Shown here: piece by piece, positions 19,000 to 26,152 of the stretch | How positions within the stretch are numbered: position 1 is the first letter of the stretch | Layout: each line of letters opens with the position of its first letter | Source of the DNA: Rhodococcus qingshengii JCM 15477 | GTDB lineage: Bacteria; Actinomycetota; Actinomycetes; Mycobacteriales; Mycobacteriaceae | Assembly (NCBI RefSeq): GCF_023221595.1 | Contig: NZ_CP096563.1 | Span: 6,341,103 to 6,405,102 of the forward strand | Direction: 5' to 3' | DNA length: 64,000 nt | The notes under the pieces: model-generated | Seen by the model: only the letters and a program-made list of their open reading frames with translations | Told to the model about the DNA's origin: nothing | Database searches by the model: none | Translations under genes and position numbers: made by a program

Positions 19000-19172
19000 G
19001 TCTCGTACCCCCTACTCGGTGCCTGGACCGACACTTACGCTTCGTCTTGACCTACGAAATCGAACGCTCCCATTCGCAACTGTCCTTGAATAGATACAGC
19101 AGCGCGCGGCACTTCGAACCCGTTACCCCGACTTTACAAGCCAAACTCTAGCGAAAAGCCATTCAATGGTTC

Positions 19173-19178
19173 TATGCT
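19173..19178 (+). promoter_or_regulatory. Candidate -10 box (TATGCT) of the gamma-glutamyl catabolic operon
   Basis: TATGCT fits TANNNT and ends 7 nt before ATG 19186, the spacing expected for a leaderless transcript starting at that ATG. No Shine-Dalgarno sequence is present before either 19174 or 19186. Confidence 0.4.
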
Positions 19179-19185
19179 CGCTCCT

Positions 19186-19992
19186 ATGACCCAATTCACG
19201 ATGACGGCGGAGGCACTCCCCGCCATGCCCCTGATCGGAGTCACCGGCCGCGTCGACCGCGGCGGGCCGTCACTACCCAACGTCGTCGGCGACGCGTTGA
19301 TGGAAATGTTCTTCACCGATTTTCCCTCGAAAATCCGCGCTGCCGGTGGTCAACCGATCCTGCTGAGCATCCACAGTGATCCGCGCCGAATCGTCGAGCA
19401 TCTCGATGCCCTCGTCCTCAGCGGTGGTTCCGACGTGGACCCCAGGCGATACGGCCGCACCCCCGGACCAAACTCCTCGATGATCGACCCCGCTCGGGAC
19501 GAATTCGAGTTCGCCCTGGTCGATGCAGCCTGGGAAATCGGACTGCCGATCCTGGGAGTGTGCCGAGGACACCAGGTCGTCAACGTCGCCCGCGGGGGCA
19601 CTCTGATTGCCGACCTTCCGACCGACGCCGGTGAGGCACACAGCTTCTTCGGTTATCCGCGTTCGTACCGACCGCAACAGGTCGCTCTGGAATCCGGTTC
19701 CGTCCCACACAGTCTGTTCGGCAACAGCATTCACGTGAACAGCCTTCACCACCAAGCCGTGGACACCCCGGGGAGCGGGCTTCGGATCGTCGGACGCGCG
19801 CTCGACGGCGTCGCCGAAGCCATCCAGGCCGCCGATCGCCCCGTGGTGGGCGTGCAGTGGCACCCCGAATTCTTCGTCGAAATCGACCCGCTCTTCTCGT
19901 GGCTCGTCGACGCTGCAACCTCCCGTCGGACCAATTCTTCTCACCAGATCGATCATCACAGAATGGAAGACAACAATGTCACGTACGCATGA
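19186..19992 (+). CDS. Gamma-glutamyl amide hydrolase, class I amidotransferase fold (PuuD-like)
   Basis: 268 aa from ATG 19186 (12 bp inside a longer frame starting at 19174), chosen for the -10 box placed for leaderless initiation. The class I glutamine amidotransferase triad is visible: nucleophile Cys in ILGVCRGHQVVNVARGG and His/Glu in VGVQWHPEFF. The motif LSGGSDVDPRRYG is typical of peptidase C26/PuuD proteins, which cleave the gamma-glutamyl bond of gamma-Glu-GABA and similar amides to release glutamate. It is the first gene of the operon, overlapping the SDR gene by 17 bp. It probably performs the last step of the pathway. Confidence 0.85.
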   Translation: MTQFTMTAEALPAMPLIGVTGRVDRGGPSLPNVVGDALMEMFFTDFPSKIRAAGGQPILLSIHSDPRRIVEHLDALVLSGGSDVDPRRYGRTPGPNSSMIDPARDEFEFALVDAAWEIGLPILGVCRGHQVVNVARGGTLIADLPTDAGEAHSFFGYPRSYRPQQVALESGSVPHSLFGNSIHVNSLHHQAVDTPGSGLRIVGRALDGVAEAIQAADRPVVGVQWHPEFFVEIDPLFSWLVDAATSRRTNSSHQIDHHRMEDNNVTYA

Positions 19993-20749
19993 GAACAAGG
20001 TTGCCCTGATCACCGGTGCAGGCTCCGGAATCGGCCGCGGCATCGCGCTGCGCCTCGCCTCCGACGGTGCCCGCGTCGCGGTCGTGGACCTTCACATCGA
20101 AAGTGCAAAGGAGACCGTCGCACTTATCGAATCGCAGTACGGCACACCCGCGCTCGCCCTTGAGGCCGATGTGCGCGACCGCGCCGCCGTGAGCGCCGCT
20201 TTCGAAGCCACCGTCGCCGAATGGGGACGCTTCGACTACCTCGTCAACAACGCCGGCCTGATCACGATGAGTTCTCTCGAGAACCTCACCGACGAAGAGT
20301 GGGACCTCGTCCTCGACGTCAATCTCAAAGGCATGTTCATCGTCACGCAGATCGCCACCCCGTACTTCCGCGACGGCAACAGCGGCGCTGTGGTGAACTT
20401 GTCGACGGTGGAAGCGGACGTGGTCGTGTCCTCCCAGGGCTTCGCACAGGTCCACTACAACGCGTCGAAGGGTGGAGTGAAGATGCTGACGAAGGCTCTG
20501 GCCGTCGAACTCTCGCGGTACAACGTACGAGTCAACGCGATCGCCCCCGGGCCGGTCCCCACCGCCTTCCTGCCTGGCATCGACGTCTCCTCCGGCGAAG
20601 TTCTCGACTTCATGAAGTCCAGACTCCTGGTGCCGCGCGTCGGCCGCCCCGAGGACATGGGTGCTGCAGTCTCCTTCCTGCTCTCCGACGACGCCTCCTA
20701 CATCAGTGGAGTCCAGCTGCCCGTCGACGGCGGATGGCTTGCCCGATGA
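19976..20749 (+). CDS. Short-chain dehydrogenase/reductase of the gamma-glutamyl pathway
   Basis: 257 aa classical SDR: TGAGSGIGRG at 13-22, Asp after the second strand (VVDLH, favouring NAD), NNAGLI near 89, catalytic Ser in NLSTVEADVVVSS, and YNASKGG near 160. The C-terminal DASYISGVQLPVDGGWLAR is typical of the family. It overlaps the hydrolase gene upstream and the ligase gene downstream (ATGA). Its place between ligase, aldehyde dehydrogenase and hydrolase suggests it oxidises a gamma-glutamylated amino alcohol to the aldehyde, where the E. coli Puu route uses the oxidase PuuB. This role is inferred. Confidence 0.87.
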   Translation: MSRTHENKVALITGAGSGIGRGIALRLASDGARVAVVDLHIESAKETVALIESQYGTPALALEADVRDRAAVSAAFEATVAEWGRFDYLVNNAGLITMSSLENLTDEEWDLVLDVNLKGMFIVTQIATPYFRDGNSGAVVNLSTVEADVVVSSQGFAQVHYNASKGGVKMLTKALAVELSRYNVRVNAIAPGPVPTAFLPGIDVSSGEVLDFMKSRLLVPRVGRPEDMGAAVSFLLSDDASYISGVQLPVDGGWLAR

Positions 20750-22122
20750 AAGGCCGGCTCACCACGGCCGAGCTCGCCGAGTCCGACATCGACACCGTCC
20801 TCATCGCCGGTATCGACCTCTACGGACGGTTGATCGGCAAACGAGTCCCGATGCGAATTTTCCTCGCGAACATCGACGAGGGCCTGCATGTGTGCACCTG
20901 TGTGTATGCCTGGGATGCCAGCCAACGCATGGACAAACTCGTTGTCGACTACGCCGGCGGACACACCGGCTGGCATGACTTCCGCCTGCAACCTGACCTG
21001 GGAACACTGCGACGCGCGTCGTGGCTCGAGTCCACTGCCATCGTCATCGCTGACTCGGTCGACGAACATACCGGCGAGATGGTCCCGATCGCACCGCGCA
21101 CGATCCTGCGCAAACAGATCGACAAGCTCGAAGCTGACGGCCACACCGTCTACGCGGCAACGGAACTCGAGTTCCACCTCTACCGAGGTACCCCCGACGC
21201 ATTGCGGCGCAGCGGCTATCGGGATCTCGAACCCACCACCCTGGTGCCCTCGGATTACACCATCACCGCCGGCAACGCGATGGAACCTTTCTTCCGCAAG
21301 GTACGAACCGCGTTGGAGGAGAGCGCGATTCCCGTGGAGGTCTCTCAGGTCGAATACGGCCTGGGCCAGTGGGAGATCAACCTCGAATACGGAACCGCCC
21401 TCGAGATGGCCGACCGCCATGTGCTATTCAAGCAGGTCGTCCACGACGTCGCTGCGGCAGAAGGGCTCACTGCTACCTTCATGGCACGTCCGAGCACCGA
21501 CGGCATGGGCTCGTCGTGTCATATTCACGCGTCCATGCGGAGCGACGACACCTTCCCATTCCACGACGAAAGCGCAGAAAACACCGCGAGCGCCGAGCTG
21601 CTGCACGCCGTCGGCGGAGTTCTCGAGCACTGCCCGGAACTCATGCTGTTCTACACGCCGACCATCAACTCGATGCGCCGGACCAGAGCCAGCCACGATT
21701 TCTCGGGGAACGGCTTGACCTGGGGTTTCGACAACAGGACCACCACCTGCCGACTCATCACCGGGGCACCGTCCGCCAACCGTCTCGAAATGAGACTGCC
21801 AGGGGCGGACGCAAATCCGTATCTCGCACTGGCCGCAGTCTTGGCATCGATGAACGACGGTCTGACACGAAAGCTCGATCCCGGCGCACCGGTACGACGC
21901 GACGGGTACAGCGACACAGACACACTCGAGAAGGTGAAGCAACAACCGCTGCCCGGCACACTCGACGAGGCGGCGCGTGCGCTCGAGGCCAGTGAGTTCG
22001 CACTCGCGGCGTTCGGCGCCGAGGTCGTATCGCACTATGCGGCGGTCGCCAAGGACGAATGGGATTCCTTCATGTCCGCGGTCACCGACTGGGAACGCGA
22101 ACGCTACCTCGACAACATCTGA
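20746..22122 (+). CDS. Glutamine-synthetase-like gamma-glutamyl amide ligase (PuuA/GlnA3-4-like)
   Basis: 458 aa from ATG 20746, which overlaps the SDR stop. Glutamine synthetase fold: the N-terminal beta-grasp has IAGIDLYGRLIGKRVP in place of the usual 'xFxDxxG', and the catalytic domain shows ATELEFHLYR, EVSQVEYGLGQWEINLEYG, TFMARPSTDGMGSSCHIHASM and GAPSANRLEMRLPGADANPYLALAA. These keep the metal-binding Glu/His and the Arg that positions glutamate. The adenylylation region of true GlnA is absent. Such proteins ligate glutamate to amines (putrescine, ethanolamine and others) using ATP rather than to ammonia. The amine is unknown. Confidence 0.87.
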   Translation: MKGRLTTAELAESDIDTVLIAGIDLYGRLIGKRVPMRIFLANIDEGLHVCTCVYAWDASQRMDKLVVDYAGGHTGWHDFRLQPDLGTLRRASWLESTAIVIADSVDEHTGEMVPIAPRTILRKQIDKLEADGHTVYAATELEFHLYRGTPDALRRSGYRDLEPTTLVPSDYTITAGNAMEPFFRKVRTALEESAIPVEVSQVEYGLGQWEINLEYGTALEMADRHVLFKQVVHDVAAAEGLTATFMARPSTDGMGSSCHIHASMRSDDTFPFHDESAENTASAELLHAVGGVLEHCPELMLFYTPTINSMRRTRASHDFSGNGLTWGFDNRTTTCRLITGAPSANRLEMRLPGADANPYLALAAVLASMNDGLTRKLDPGAPVRRDGYSDTDTLEKVKQQPLPGTLDEAARALEASEFALAAFGAEVVSHYAAVAKDEWDSFMSAVTDWERERYLDNI

Positions 22123-22153
22123 CCTACAAACGATTTCGCCACGAAGGACAGTC

Positions 22154-23617
22154 ATGACCACTTCATGCTCACTCGTGCCCCAGAACAACACGATCGACGG
22201 AAACGTCGAAACACCGGCTATCGACCTCGGCGAATTTCTCACCGATCCCGACACCGGAGAGAAACTGCAAGCCCAACTCTCGTCCTCCACCGAACAGGTG
22301 GAGAGGGCGATCACCGCCGCGACAGAACTTCACCGATCGGGTGTCTGGACCCGTCGATCGGTCGCCGACCGGGTGCGCCTACTCGAGAGAACGGCTGAAC
22401 TTGTCGAAGAACGGACTGCGGCGATCGCTCGTGAGGACTCCAAGAACAACGGCCTTCCGCTTTCGATCAGCACACTTTTCGCCGGCGGACATCCCGATCT
22501 GTTCCGCAGTGCTGCAACGCATCTGAAGAACTCCTCCGGGTTCGAGCAGTTGCCGTCAGGTGCACATTTACATCGGCTGGCGTGGGGCCCGACCGCTGTG
22601 ATCGCACCGTGGAACGCACCGAGCTTCATCACCGCCAAGAAGACCGCATTCGCTTTGGCCGCAGGTGCTCCGGTAATCGCCAAGCCCTCCAACTGGGCAC
22701 CGTCGGGTCCCAACGTGCTTGCCGAGGCGATCTCACGTGCCATCGCCGAAGTCGACGCGCCGAAAGCTCTGTTTCAACTCGTTCACGGAGGCGGGGACGT
22801 CGGGCATCTACTGGCCTCCGATCGACGAATCCGAGCACTGGCGTTCACCGGCGGCCGAGCGGCCGGTAGTTCCATCGCCGCTGCAGCTTCTACCGATTTC
22901 AAGGCTCTTCAACTCGAGCTCGGCAGCAACAACCCCGTGATCATCCGCGCCGACGCCGACATCGATCTGACTGCCGCCGCACTCGTCGACGGGTTCACCA
23001 AACTCAACGGGCAATGGTGTGAGAGTCCGGGAAGCGTCTTCGTGCCGCCGCACCTTCACGACCGGCTTGTCGACGCAATACTCGACCGCACGGCCGAAAT
23101 CGCACTCGGCCGAACCGATGACGCCAACACCACGATGGGTCCGCAGGCGAACGAGCCTCAACTCCAACGGATGCGGGATACCGTCGAATTCCTCCGTGGC
23201 GTGGGCGGCACGGCCGTCTCGAGCACCCCCGTGCCTGACGATTCCGGATGGTTCTTCCCACCGACAGTGGTGCACGGAATCTCGTCGGAGCAGACCAAAT
23301 CGGAGACCTTCGGGCCGATCCTGACGGTGCACCGAGCATCAACCGACGAGGAAGCTCTGCTCGAGGCCAACGCTCTCGATACCGGCCTGGCCGGATACGT
23401 GTTCGGCGCCGACGTCGACGCCGCTCGTGAACTTGCGACCCGAATCGATTGCGGTGAGAACAAGATCAACAGCACCAGCCTCCTGGACCTAGACGACCAC
23501 TCGACCCAGAGTTTCTGGGGCGGAAGCGGTATCGGCGCACACGGCGACGCAGAGCTTCTCGACTTCTTCCGGGGATCGAGAATCATCGGGGTCGATGCGC
23601 CCGGACTTCCTCTCTAG
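22154..23617 (+). CDS. Aldehyde dehydrogenase
   Basis: 487 aa from ATG 22154. Catalytic features are APWNAPS (Asn), KPSNWAPSG, LELGSNNPVI (general-base Glu) and NGQWCESPG (nucleophilic Cys). The last differs from the common GQxC form by having WCESPG. NAD(P)-dependent oxidation of an aldehyde to the acid. The C-terminus is slightly divergent from PuuC. It begins 31 bp after the ligase and belongs to the same operon, so a gamma-glutamyl-aminoaldehyde is the likely substrate. Confidence 0.88.
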   Translation: MTTSCSLVPQNNTIDGNVETPAIDLGEFLTDPDTGEKLQAQLSSSTEQVERAITAATELHRSGVWTRRSVADRVRLLERTAELVEERTAAIAREDSKNNGLPLSISTLFAGGHPDLFRSAATHLKNSSGFEQLPSGAHLHRLAWGPTAVIAPWNAPSFITAKKTAFALAAGAPVIAKPSNWAPSGPNVLAEAISRAIAEVDAPKALFQLVHGGGDVGHLLASDRRIRALAFTGGRAAGSSIAAAASTDFKALQLELGSNNPVIIRADADIDLTAAALVDGFTKLNGQWCESPGSVFVPPHLHDRLVDAILDRTAEIALGRTDDANTTMGPQANEPQLQRMRDTVEFLRGVGGTAVSSTPVPDDSGWFFPPTVVHGISSEQTKSETFGPILTVHRASTDEEALLEANALDTGLAGYVFGADVDAARELATRIDCGENKINSTSLLDLDDHSTQSFWGGSGIGAHGDAELLDFFRGSRIIGVDAPGLPL

Positions 23618-23635
23618 GCGGAGGAGGTCGAGGAA

Positions 23636-24154
23636 ATGGGTGAAGCGGCTCGGGTGGGCACCGATACGAGTCGGGTGGGCACCATGGTGGTCGAATGCCA
23701 CGATACCGCGGCGGTTCTCGCACGTATTTCGTCGCTGGGGTGGAAGCTCGGCGTCGAGGTCGTCAGCCTGTCTACATGGGTATCCGTGACATCGCCGGGA
23801 GTCACCGGAATGTCGATCGCGTACCGTTGCCCGGCAACGATCTCCGACGCCATGTTGATCAAGCGTCTCAACAAGATCATCGGGATAGTTCGCATCAAGA
23901 CGGACCACGGCCCGTTCGTTCCGGTGACACCACAGGTCGGCCTACACGTCACCGCGACTTTCCAACGCGTCGATCCAGTGGCGCTGGTGGCGTACCGGCA
24001 CGGCGCAACTGTGTGCAGTCAAGCGAACAATGTTCTGTCGGTACAACTCACCACCACCCGATCGATCGCGGACACATTCGTATCTGATCTGGCACAGGTC
24101 GCAGAGCGTCCGCTGCGGGGTGAGATCTCGCTGCAGGAGATTCATCTTGCATGA
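23636..24154 (+). CDS. ACT-domain protein resembling the acetolactate synthase small subunit
   Basis: 172 aa. The segment AMLIKRLNKIIGIVRIKTD resembles the IlvN/IlvH ACT domain, and the N-terminal TMVVECHDTAAVLARISSLGWKLGVEVVSLSTW reads as the first beta-alpha unit of an ACT fold. A second ACT-like half follows. No acetolactate synthase large subunit is nearby, so it is unlikely to be the biosynthetic regulator. It lies 18 bp after the aldehyde dehydrogenase and ends before a strong terminator. It may sense an amino acid for this pathway. Assignment is moderate. Confidence 0.55.
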   Translation: MGEAARVGTDTSRVGTMVVECHDTAAVLARISSLGWKLGVEVVSLSTWVSVTSPGVTGMSIAYRCPATISDAMLIKRLNKIIGIVRIKTDHGPFVPVTPQVGLHVTATFQRVDPVALVAYRHGATVCSQANNVLSVQLTTTRSIADTFVSDLAQVAERPLRGEISLQEIHLA

Positions 24155-24174
24155 CGTCGAAGTGCCACCACGGC

Positions 24175-24212
24175 GATGTGCGGCTACGAACGTTGGCCAG
24201 TAGCCGCACATC
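24175..24212. terminator. Bidirectional hairpin terminator
   Basis: A perfect 13-bp stem (GATGTGCGGCTAC / GTAGCCGCACATC) with a 12-nt loop lies between the convergent ACT gene (ends 24154) and MFS gene (ends 24222). There is no T-tract on either side, as is common in actinobacteria. Confidence 0.7.
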
Positions 24213-24221
24213 ATCGTGTGA

Positions 24222-25727
24222 TCAGTGAGCAGGGAGGAGGGACGTCTCCTGCTGCACACCGTCTTCTGCGCCGATCTGGACGATGTTTCGAGGCAGGAAC
24301 ACGGCTGCGATCGCGCCGAGAACTGCTGCAGCAGCACCGATCAGGAACGCGATACGCATGCCCTCGTCGGTGTAGAACACAGCGCCCTCCATCGCCATCG
24401 CGATGTGCGAGTTCAAGACCGTGAAGGCGATGACGGGAAGCACTGCGGGGAAGATGCTCTGAAAGACCGCAACCATGCTCGCCGTGGTTGCCTGCAACTG
24501 CGGCGGCACTGCCTCGATGAGCAGGTTCGGGATGGAGGCGTAGCCCATACCCATACCGACACCGAAGATTCCGGCAAAGATGATGAGCAGAGGCTTGTTG
24601 TCGTGAATGGTGGCCGTCAACGTGAATCCGACTGCCATGAGTATCATTCCGATGATCATCAGCAGACGGGGCCGGATGTTGCGCCCCACGAGGAAGCCCA
24701 CGATCAAACCACCGACCACCACCATGCCGCCAAGGGGCGCCTGGAAGATCGCGAATCCCTCTGCCGTCACGCCGAATCCGTATCCCAGGCCGAGAACTGC
24801 TGGGGTCATCACCATCATCGGCAGCAAGATCGTGAAGACTCCCGACGCGCCGTAGCAGAACCCGGCACCGACGGCGGTGAGCATCACCGAACGCTTGCCG
24901 AAGTAGCGCAGGTCGATCAAGGGCTCGCGGATGGCTCGGGCAGAGGCAACCCAAGCCACCAACAGTGCGACGCCGCCGATCAGGTAGGCCAGTGTCGAAC
25001 CGTTCTTCCAGCCCCAGGTCGGTCCGAAGCTGACGCCGATCAGAATTCCGGCGATGCCCGACCCGAGCAGTACCGCACCGATCAGGTCCAGCGAAGAGCG
25101 AAGTCGGACAGTTGATTCCGCCGTCGAAGCGAAGATCATGCCGCCGAGGAGAACCAGCCCGACGACAAAGAACCAGAAGATGCTCCGGAACCCGTGGTTG
25201 TCGATCAACCAACCGGTGAGGAACGGCGCCGGGATCGCAATCAAACCCATACCGGAAGTCGCGATACTGACGGCCAAGGCAACAGTTTTCGGCGGAAAAA
25301 CATCTCGAATGAGGGAGTAACTCAGGAACAGGCAGGGAACCAGCAGACCCGTCAGCGACCGGCCCAGAATCAGGATCGCGTAGCTCGGCGCTATCGCCGA
25401 AATGAAGGATCCGACCGCCGCGCCGGCGACAGCCAAGAGCAGGACTTTTCGTTTGCCGTACATGTCGGCGAGCTTGCCGAGCAGAGGAGACGCGACCGCC
25501 CCCAGCAGCAAGAACGACGTGAGCAGCCAAGCTCCCTGCGTCGTTTGATAGTGCACCGAGATCGCAGGGAGAGCAGTGGAGATCATCATGTAGCTCACTG
25601 CGAGCATCTCGAGAAGTAGAACAATCGACGCCAGGGAGAACACCAGTCGCGGAGTCCACCGCTCCGGTATCGATGTCGGTTCGGGCAAACTGGGAGACGA
25701 ACCGTCGCTGTGGACATGAGACGCCAT
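24222..25727 (-). CDS. MFS transporter (DHA2-type, drug-export-like)
   Basis: 501 aa with a predicted 14 TM segments. The N-terminal ~28 residues are polar. MFS motif A appears as LGKLADMYGKRKVLL near residue 108, and motif C-like glycine/proline segments (GMGLIAIPAPFLTGWLID) follow in TM5. The length and the TM1 text AVSYMMISTALPAISVHY (motif D1-like) suit the DHA2 proton antiporter group. It is likely an exporter of toxic compounds. It is convergent with the catabolic operon and has a palindromic operator candidate about 110 bp upstream; no regulator gene is adjacent. Confidence 0.85.
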   Translation of the reverse strand: MASHVHSDGSSPSLPEPTSIPERWTPRLVFSLASIVLLLEMLAVSYMMISTALPAISVHYQTTQGAWLLTSFLLLGAVASPLLGKLADMYGKRKVLLLAVAGAAVGSFISAIAPSYAILILGRSLTGLLVPCLFLSYSLIRDVFPPKTVALAVSIATSGMGLIAIPAPFLTGWLIDNHGFRSIFWFFVVGLVLLGGMIFASTAESTVRLRSSLDLIGAVLLGSGIAGILIGVSFGPTWGWKNGSTLAYLIGGVALLVAWVASARAIREPLIDLRYFGKRSVMLTAVGAGFCYGASGVFTILLPMMVMTPAVLGLGYGFGVTAEGFAIFQAPLGGMVVVGGLIVGFLVGRNIRPRLLMIIGMILMAVGFTLTATIHDNKPLLIIFAGIFGVGMGMGYASIPNLLIEAVPPQLQATTASMVAVFQSIFPAVLPVIAFTVLNSHIAMAMEGAVFYTDEGMRIAFLIGAAAAVLGAIAAVFLPRNIVQIGAEDGVQQETSLLPAH

Positions 25728-26097
25728 GGCTGGAAGATCCTTTCGGGAACACCTACGAATTCGATTGACCCTCTGTCGAATACCGTCGACGGGGGCCTAG
25801 CCGGGAAGTGCAATGGAACGACAGCTACCGATCTCGGTAACGTGTTACCTGCATCACAGCCCTCACATCGAACACGCGCTACCAAATGTTCCGTGGAGCG
25901 GGACATTCAGGACAACGACTGATTGGCGTCACAAACTCGAACCTGGCCTTGGATTATGAGCAACGGCAACGATTTTCGGTTCGAACTTGAACGTGGAGCC
26001 ATTCCCATTTCGAAATACCGACCAACCCGTACTTGACGATCCCGCCTTTGAGGTTCCCCCTCGGTGTCAACGTCGGGAATCATCCCCCAGAAACGAC
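25728..26097. other. 370-bp intergenic region before the MFS gene
   Basis: No credible gene. It holds the upstream region of the leftward MFS gene, a palindromic operator candidate at 25836-25849, and ~180 bp (25900-26090) of locally AT-richer sequence in which I see no further structure. Confidence 0.5.
25836..25849. promoter_or_regulatory. Palindromic operator candidate
   Basis: GGTAACGTGTTACC is a 14-bp inverted repeat with 6-bp arms, about 110 bp upstream of the MFS start codon. The size and symmetry suit a TetR- or MarR-type repressor encoded elsewhere. It does not fit the KstR pattern because the outer T/A are G/C. Confidence 0.4.
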
Positions 26098-26139
26098 TGT
26101 GCGCCGTTTCGGTAGCGGTAACTACCAAAACGGCGCACA
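26098..26139. terminator. leuS terminator hairpin
   Basis: A 12-bp perfect stem (TGTGCGCCGTTT / AAACGGCGCACA) continues, after one mismatch, into GGTAG/CTACC with a 6-nt loop, giving a 42-nt hairpin. It starts 14 bp beyond the leuS stop. On the leuS transcript it is followed by GTCGTTTCTG, a weak U-rich stretch. Confidence 0.7.
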
Positions 26140-26152
26140 GGGGCCGAAGGCC

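Noticed and set aside
20221..20745. N-terminal extension of the glutamine-synthetase-like gene to 20221
   Set aside because: The extra 175 codons are out of frame with, and overlie, the SDR gene; homology and ATGA coupling place the start at 20746.
21977..22153. N-terminal extension of the aldehyde dehydrogenase to 21977
   Set aside because: It overlaps the end of the ligase gene and has no homology; the normal start is ATG 22154.
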